Assembly (NCBI RefSeq): GCF_001580365.1
Contig: NZ_CP014480.1
Location: 2,813,981-2,877,980, forward strand
Reading direction: 5' to 3'
DNA from: Kocuria turfanensis
GTDB taxonomy: Bacteria; Actinomycetota; Actinomycetes; Actinomycetales; Micrococcaceae
Length of the DNA stretch: 64,000 nt
The notes under the pieces were generated by a model, which was not told the origin of the DNA, did not search any database, and saw only the letters and a list, made by a program, of their open reading frames with translations. The translations under genes were made by a program, and so were the position numbers. Numbering within the stretch: position 1 is the first letter of the stretch; every line of letters starts with the position of its first letter. This document shows positions 63,796-64,000 of the stretch, one piece after another.

Positions 63796-64000
63796 GGCTC
63801 TCCTCGGGGACGGCGGGCGCTCAGGGACAGTCGTCACGCTAGGGGTCCCGTGTTTCGGCGAGGTTCACCGGATGTTTCGGGCACGTGCCGGGACCGGCGG
63901 CCGGCCGCCGGGAGCACGGGAAGTGAGCGCGGTCCGCCGGGACCGCGCCGGTGCTCGGAGAGGTCGTGGTGTCGATGCGGTCCTGCCGGCGCGCGCTCGC

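Noticed and set aside
63796..63837. Longer start for ureA at 63837
   Set aside because: GTG 63795 has a good ribosome-binding site and gives the exact family length of 100.

Overview
The window is about 73% GC, with GC-rich third codon positions, frequent GTG starts, ATGA/GTGA gene overlaps and GC-rich hairpin terminators lacking U-tracts. This points to an actinobacterium. Gene content (CE1758-type flavin monooxygenase operon, an actinobacterial purine/allantoin island, the aceB and CitE-like pair) fits Micrococcaceae, perhaps Kocuria or a relative; that genus is an inference. Every function below comes from reading motifs, not from a database search.

Layout. 1-2.8 kb: end of a lipid/glycan-type cluster (glycosyltransferase tail, methyltransferase, CDP-alcohol phosphatidyltransferase, flippase-like membrane protein). 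2.9-7.7 kb: a NarL-type two-component pair, then a long secreted coiled-coil protein whose signal peptide carries a 57-bp duplication, then a strong terminator. 8.0-14.2 kb (minus): moaD, moaA, xdhC, xdhB, xdhA (xanthine dehydrogenase plus cofactor genes). 15.1-18.9 kb: guanine deaminase, an NCS2 purine permease and an 8-oxoguanine-deaminase-like amidohydrolase. 19.2-27.1 kb: unrelated genes (acyltransferase-like membrane protein, flavin monooxygenase/FMN reductase/MarR operon, ECF sigma factor, DUF2975/XRE pair, cytochrome P450 with a divergent ferredoxin).

27.2-45.8 kb is the core purine-salvage island. Allantoinase, glycerate kinase, glyoxylate carboligase, tartronate semialdehyde reductase and hydroxypyruvate isomerase form one minus-strand operon. 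A second holds ureidoglycine aminohydrolase, a CitE-like protein, malate synthase and malic enzyme. An IclR-family regulator is divergent from it. A third minus-strand group has a second NCS2 permease, uricase, HIU hydrolase and OHCU decarboxylase. A 60-residue membrane protein and a peroxiredoxin follow, separated by an SDR gene. 45.9-58.4 kb holds miscellaneous genes, including an MFS transporter, a second two-component system with a DUF4097-like protein, and a glycolate/D-lactate dehydrogenase with an LctP-type permease. 58.5-63.8 kb is a complete urease operon, ureABCEFGD, on the minus strand.

Together these genes carry guanine or xanthine through urate and allantoin to glyoxylate, ammonia and urea. 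Glyoxylate then goes either through tartronate semialdehyde to glycerate or through malate to pyruvate, and urease recovers urea nitrogen. No recognisable allantoate amidohydrolase/allantoicase or ureidoglycolate lyase is present in the window.

The most striking non-coding signal is a recurring 16-bp dyad (TGGAAw-N4-wTTCCr type). It lies just downstream of four good sigma-70-like promoters (33.9, 39.35, 44.0 and 45.8 kb), with a further variant at 33.93 kb and a perfect palindrome in the xdh/guaD divergent region at 14.88 kb. It defines a candidate regulon, probably of the IclR-family protein encoded at 39.5 kb, and ties the 60-residue membrane protein and peroxiredoxin to urate oxidation.
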